NCBI GenBank assembly: GCA_002309995.1 | Contig: DBYB01000044.1 | Span: 1-17,432 of the forward strand | Origin: Bacteroidales bacterium UBA1197 | GTDB taxonomy: Bacteria; Bacteroidota; Bacteroidia; Bacteroidales; UBA932 | Direction: 5' to 3' | DNA length: 17,432 nucleotides | In this document: in pieces, positions 14,987-17,432 of the stretch | Layout of the letters: each line of letters begins with the position of its first letter | How positions within the stretch are numbered: position 1 is the first letter of the stretch | Program-made: the position numbers and the translations under genes | The notes under the pieces: generated by a model | The model's input: only the letters and a program-made list of their open reading frames with translations | What the model was told of the DNA's origin: nothing | Databases searched by the model: none

Positions 14987-15259
14987 ATGCAAAGGAAAGA
15001 ATTCGAAGATGTAGTGATCCGTGCCGCCAAGGAGCGCGGGTGCGAACTGGTCGCCGTGGACTGGAACGACGACGACAATGTATTCGACGTGACCATCGAC
15101 AAGGCCGGCGATGCCGTGAGCCTGGAGGACTGCGAATACGTTCACAGAGCCGTGCTGGCCGCCTTCGACCGCGACATAGAGGATTACGCCCTCACCGTGG
15201 GCTCCGTTGGCATCGGCGCCGAAGAAGCAGATGAAATATTGAAAACTATAGAAGAATAA
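14987..15259 (+). CDS. rimP: Ribosome maturation factor RimP, N-terminal domain only
   Basis: RimP binds the 30S subunit during assembly. This copy is only 90 residues. It covers the N-terminal alpha/beta domain: CELVAVDWNDDDNVFDVTID at about 19-38, SLEDCEYVHRAV at 45-56 and DYALTVGSVGIG at 66-77, the last being the conserved end of that domain. Family members are usually about 150 residues with a C-terminal SH3-like domain, which is absent here. The stop overlaps the nusA ATG (TAATG), and nusA has a full normal N-terminus, so there is no room for the missing half and no sign of a simple frameshift. The ATG at 14987 is preferred. An in-frame GTG at 14936 lies at the predicted transcription start and would add a non-family N-terminus. 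First gene of the conserved rimP-nusA-infB operon. Confidence 0.88.
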   Translation: MQRKEFEDVVIRAAKERGCELVAVDWNDDDNVFDVTIDKAGDAVSLEDCEYVHRAVLAAFDRDIEDYALTVGSVGIGAEEADEILKTIEE

Positions 15260-16524
15260 TGGAAAAAGAAAGACCGATTACCCTCATTGACGCCTTCAAG
15301 GATTTCAAGGAGGAGAAGAACATCGACCGCCCCGTGATGATGGGCGTTCTCAAGGACGTGTTCCTTACCCAGCTCGCCAAGACCTTCGGCAGCTCCGACA
15401 ACTTCGACGTCATCGTCAACGTTGACAAGGGTACCTGCGAGATCTACCAGAACTTCGAGATCGTCGAGGAGGTTGAGAATCCCAACGCCGAGATGACCCT
15501 CGAGCAGGTCTGCGCCGACAGCGGCGACGACGATTACGAGATCGGCGACACCTACGCCAAGCCTTTCTCCCTGGCTTCCTTCGGCCGCCGCGGCATCCTG
15601 AATATCCGTCAGAATCTTCAGGGACGCATCATGGATATCGAGAAGGCCAACGTTTACAAGAAATACTCCGAGAAGGTGGGCGAGCTCTTCGTGGGCGAGG
15701 TTTACCAGACCTGGAGCAAGGAAGTGCTCATCCTCGACGAGGACGGCAACGAGCTGCATATCCCCAAGGCCGAGCAGATTCCCGGCGAGCACTTCAAGAA
15801 GAGCGAGTCCGTGCGCGCCATCATCAAGAGCGTTGAGATGCGCAACAATACCACCCCCTACATTACCCTGAGCCGTACCAGCGACGAGTTCCTGGAGCGC
15901 CTCTTCGAGCAGGAGGTTCCTGAAATCGCCGACGGCCTCATTACCGTGAAGAAGGTGGTCCGCGTGCCCGGCGACCGCGCCAAGGTGGCAGTCGAGTCCT
16001 ACGACGACCGCGTTGACCCTATCGGCGCCTGCATCGGCGTGAAGGGAAGCCGCATCCTCGGCATCGTGCGCGAGCTTCGCAACGAGAACATCGACGTCAT
16101 CCCCTGGTCTTCCAACCCGAGCCTCCTCATCCAGAGGGCCCTGGCTCCCGGTATGGTGTCCAGCATCGACCTGGGCCAGTCTCCTGAAGACAAGGTCAAG
16201 GTGTATATGCTCCCGGACGAGGTGAAGAAGGGTATCGGCCGCAACGGTGTGAACGTGCTGCTCGCCGGCAAACTCATCGGCAGGGAAATCGAAGTCTGGA
16301 GGGAACTCTCCAAGGCCGAGGCTGAAGAGGAGGACGACGTGCTGCTCGAAGATTTCGCCAACGAAATCGACCAGTGGGTCATCGACAAGCTCCAGGGCAT
16401 TGGCTGCGACACCGCCAAGAGCGTCCTGGCCATCGATCCGGCAGACGTTGCTAAGCGCGCCGACCTGGACGACGAGACCGTCGAAGACGTTTTCCGTATT
16501 CTTAAAGCTGAATTTGAAGACTAG
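15259..16524 (+). CDS. nusA: Transcription termination/antitermination factor NusA
   Basis: NusA binds RNA polymerase and nascent RNA and modulates pausing, termination and antitermination. The protein is 421 residues, normal for Bacteroidetes. In order: an N-terminal polymerase-binding domain (1 to about 130, LIDAFKDFKEEKNIDR and ASFGRRGILNIRQNLQGRI); an S1 domain (about 139-205); KH1 (about 235-300) with GVKG at 260-263 in DPIGACIGVKGSRI; and KH2 (about 305-350) with GRNG at 327-330. A short acidic helical C-terminal part ends in KAEFED. The ATG overlaps the rimP stop (TAATG), implying translational coupling. infB follows after 6 bp. Confidence 0.98.
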   Translation: MEKERPITLIDAFKDFKEEKNIDRPVMMGVLKDVFLTQLAKTFGSSDNFDVIVNVDKGTCEIYQNFEIVEEVENPNAEMTLEQVCADSGDDDYEIGDTYAKPFSLASFGRRGILNIRQNLQGRIMDIEKANVYKKYSEKVGELFVGEVYQTWSKEVLILDEDGNELHIPKAEQIPGEHFKKSESVRAIIKSVEMRNNTTPYITLSRTSDEFLERLFEQEVPEIADGLITVKKVVRVPGDRAKVAVESYDDRVDPIGACIGVKGSRILGIVRELRNENIDVIPWSSNPSLLIQRALAPGMVSSIDLGQSPEDKVKVYMLPDEVKKGIGRNGVNVLLAGKLIGREIEVWRELSKAEAEEEDDVLLEDFANEIDQWVIDKLQGIGCDTAKSVLAIDPADVAKRADLDDETVEDVFRILKAEFED

Positions 16525-16530
16525 TTACGC

Positions 16531-17432
16531 ATGGCAGAAATCAGAATAAGCAAACTTCTTAAGCAGTTCAACATCGGTCTCGGCGACCTTGTGGATTATC
16601 TCCGCAAGAAGGGTGTCGAGATCGACGAGAACCCCAATGCCAAGGTATCCGACGAGTTCCTGCCCGACCTGCACAAGCAGTTCGGCAAGGACAAGGAGGC
16701 CATGGAGCAGGCGGCTCTCGTAGATATAAAGGTGAAGGAGATACTGGAGAAGACCAGCCGCAGGCAGTCTGCCCAGGAAGAGGAGGAAGAGGAGCAGGAG
16801 CTCACCATCAAGTCCAACACCTTCTTTAACAGCAAGAAAGCTGAGCCGAAGAAGGCTGAGCCGGCACCCAGGCCGGAGCCTGCACCCGCACCGGAGCCCG
16901 AGCCGGTACCCGTTGAGCTGGAGCCCGCTCCCGCTCTTGAGCCCGAGCCTGTGCCCGTTGAGCCGGAGCCCGCTCCCGCTCCCGCGCCGGAGCCGGAGCC
17001 CGTGGTCGTGGAGCCTGCACCTGCACCCGCACCGGAGCCTGAACCGGAGCCAGTGGTCGTTGAGCCCGCTCCCGTCGAGCCCGAGCCCGCACCTGCTCCT
17101 GCACCCAAGCCGGAGCCGGCCCCTGAGCCCGCACCCGCCCCCGCTCCTGCCAAGGAGGAGACTTCTCCCTTCAAGGTGGTTGGCAAGGTTGACCTCAGCC
17201 AGTTCGACCGCAAGCCCGCCAAGCGCGAGCGCATCGGCAAGGGCGCGCAGAAGGTGGATGTGGTGAAGGCCGGAGCCGGCCTCGACCGCAACGCCGGCAA
17301 GAAGGATAAGCCCAAGAACGCATCCACCCAGCCCGCTCCGGGCCAGGGCAAGCGCAAGCGCGATCGCGACCGCTTCAAGCCCGCAATGACGGAGGCCGAG
17401 CAGGAAGAGATGCAGAAGGAGATCCAGAAGCA
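16531..17432 (+). CDS. infB: Translation initiation factor IF-2 (5' part, runs off window)
   Basis: IF-2 is the GTPase that brings initiator tRNA to the 30S subunit. About 300 codons are present and the frame is still open at the window edge; the G domain lies outside. The N-terminal IF2 domain starts MAEIRISKLLKQFNIGLGDL and continues DYLRKKGVEIDENPNAKVSDE, the typical Bacteroidetes IF-2 start. An acidic stretch (about 80-90) precedes a Pro/Glu/Ala/Val linker of about 100 residues (106-207) in which nearly every second residue is proline. Then comes a segment starting TSPFKVVGKVDLSQFDRKP and a Lys/Arg-rich region. Third gene of the rimP-nusA-infB operon; the ATG at 16531 is 6 bp after nusA and has no Shine-Dalgarno. 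Confidence 0.97.
   Translation, partial: MAEIRISKLLKQFNIGLGDLVDYLRKKGVEIDENPNAKVSDEFLPDLHKQFGKDKEAMEQAALVDIKVKEILEKTSRRQSAQEEEEEEQELTIKSNTFFNSKKAEPKKAEPAPRPEPAPAPEPEPVPVELEPAPALEPEPVPVEPEPAPAPAPEPEPVVVEPAPAPAPEPEPEPVVVEPAPVEPEPAPAPAPKPEPAPEPAPAPAPAKEETSPFKVVGKVDLSQFDRKPAKRERIGKGAQKVDVVKAGAGLDRNAGKKDKPKNASTQPAPGQGKRKRDRDRFKPAMTEAEQEEMQKEIQK
16846..17151 (+). repeat. Pro-Glu/Pro-Ala repeat tract inside infB
   Basis: Imperfect short repeats built on GAG-CCN and GCN-CCN codon pairs encode alternating x-Pro dipeptides (x = Ala, Glu, Val, Lys) over about 100 codons. Larger units recur, for example EPEPVPVE at two places and EPEPVVVEPAP at two places. This is an in-frame expansion of the IF-2 linker, not a separate element. 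Confidence 0.85.

Noticed and set aside
16596..17378. Gly/Ala/Ser-rich 260-codon antisense frame over infB.
   Set aside because: It is the mirror of the x-Pro codon repeats in IF-2; a low-complexity artefact.

Overview
The window looks like core chromosome of a fairly GC-rich member of the Bacteroidales (Bacteroidota). Three things point there. The gene content includes a DUF3078 barrel, a FadL/OmpP1-like barrel, a WbqC-family protein and NusA/LpxA/LpxC/ProRS of Bacteroidetes type. Promoters fit the TTTG-N19-TAnnTTTG form. Starts almost always lack a Shine-Dalgarno sequence. Genus cannot be fixed from the sequence; an Alistipes-like or uncultured gut lineage is a guess. No tRNA, rRNA, CRISPR array, insertion sequence or phage gene is visible. 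Coding density is very high: the longest intergenic gap is 124 bp and no stretch of 300 bp lacks a gene.

Left part (65-4721): an HI0933/BaiN-type flavoprotein on the minus strand is divergent from a two-gene plus-strand unit. That unit encodes an uncharacterised EF-hand membrane protein and a GT4 glycosyltransferase, joined by an ATGA overlap. Middle (4735-8172): a tight minus-strand operon, proS - DUF3078 outer-membrane protein - tilS, links tRNA charging and tRNA modification with an envelope protein. From 8297 rightward the plus strand carries a low-complexity Tyr/Trp/Gly/His/Ser-rich lipoprotein with an unusually strong Shine-Dalgarno, then a FadL-like barrel, then lpxD-lpxC-lpxA (the early acyl and deacetylase steps of lipid A synthesis) and a WbqC-family gene. 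The spacing from the barrel gene to wbqC is 1 to 4 nt or overlapping, so this is an outer-membrane biogenesis operon. A PnuC-type transporter lies convergent to wbqC, overlaps it by 59 bp, and is divergent from the classic rimP-nusA-infB translation/transcription operon, which leaves the window inside infB.

This is mostly housekeeping sequence and I do not see a clear new system. The oddities worth a second look are: a RimP with only its N-terminal domain; an LpxC without the FabZ domain normally fused to it in Bacteroidetes; a probable pair of compensating one-base indels in lpxD that scramble nine residues; a perfect Shine-Dalgarno on one lipoprotein gene in an otherwise SD-less window; a two-fold internal repeat in the EF-hand membrane protein; and abutting divergent promoters between pnuC and rimP.
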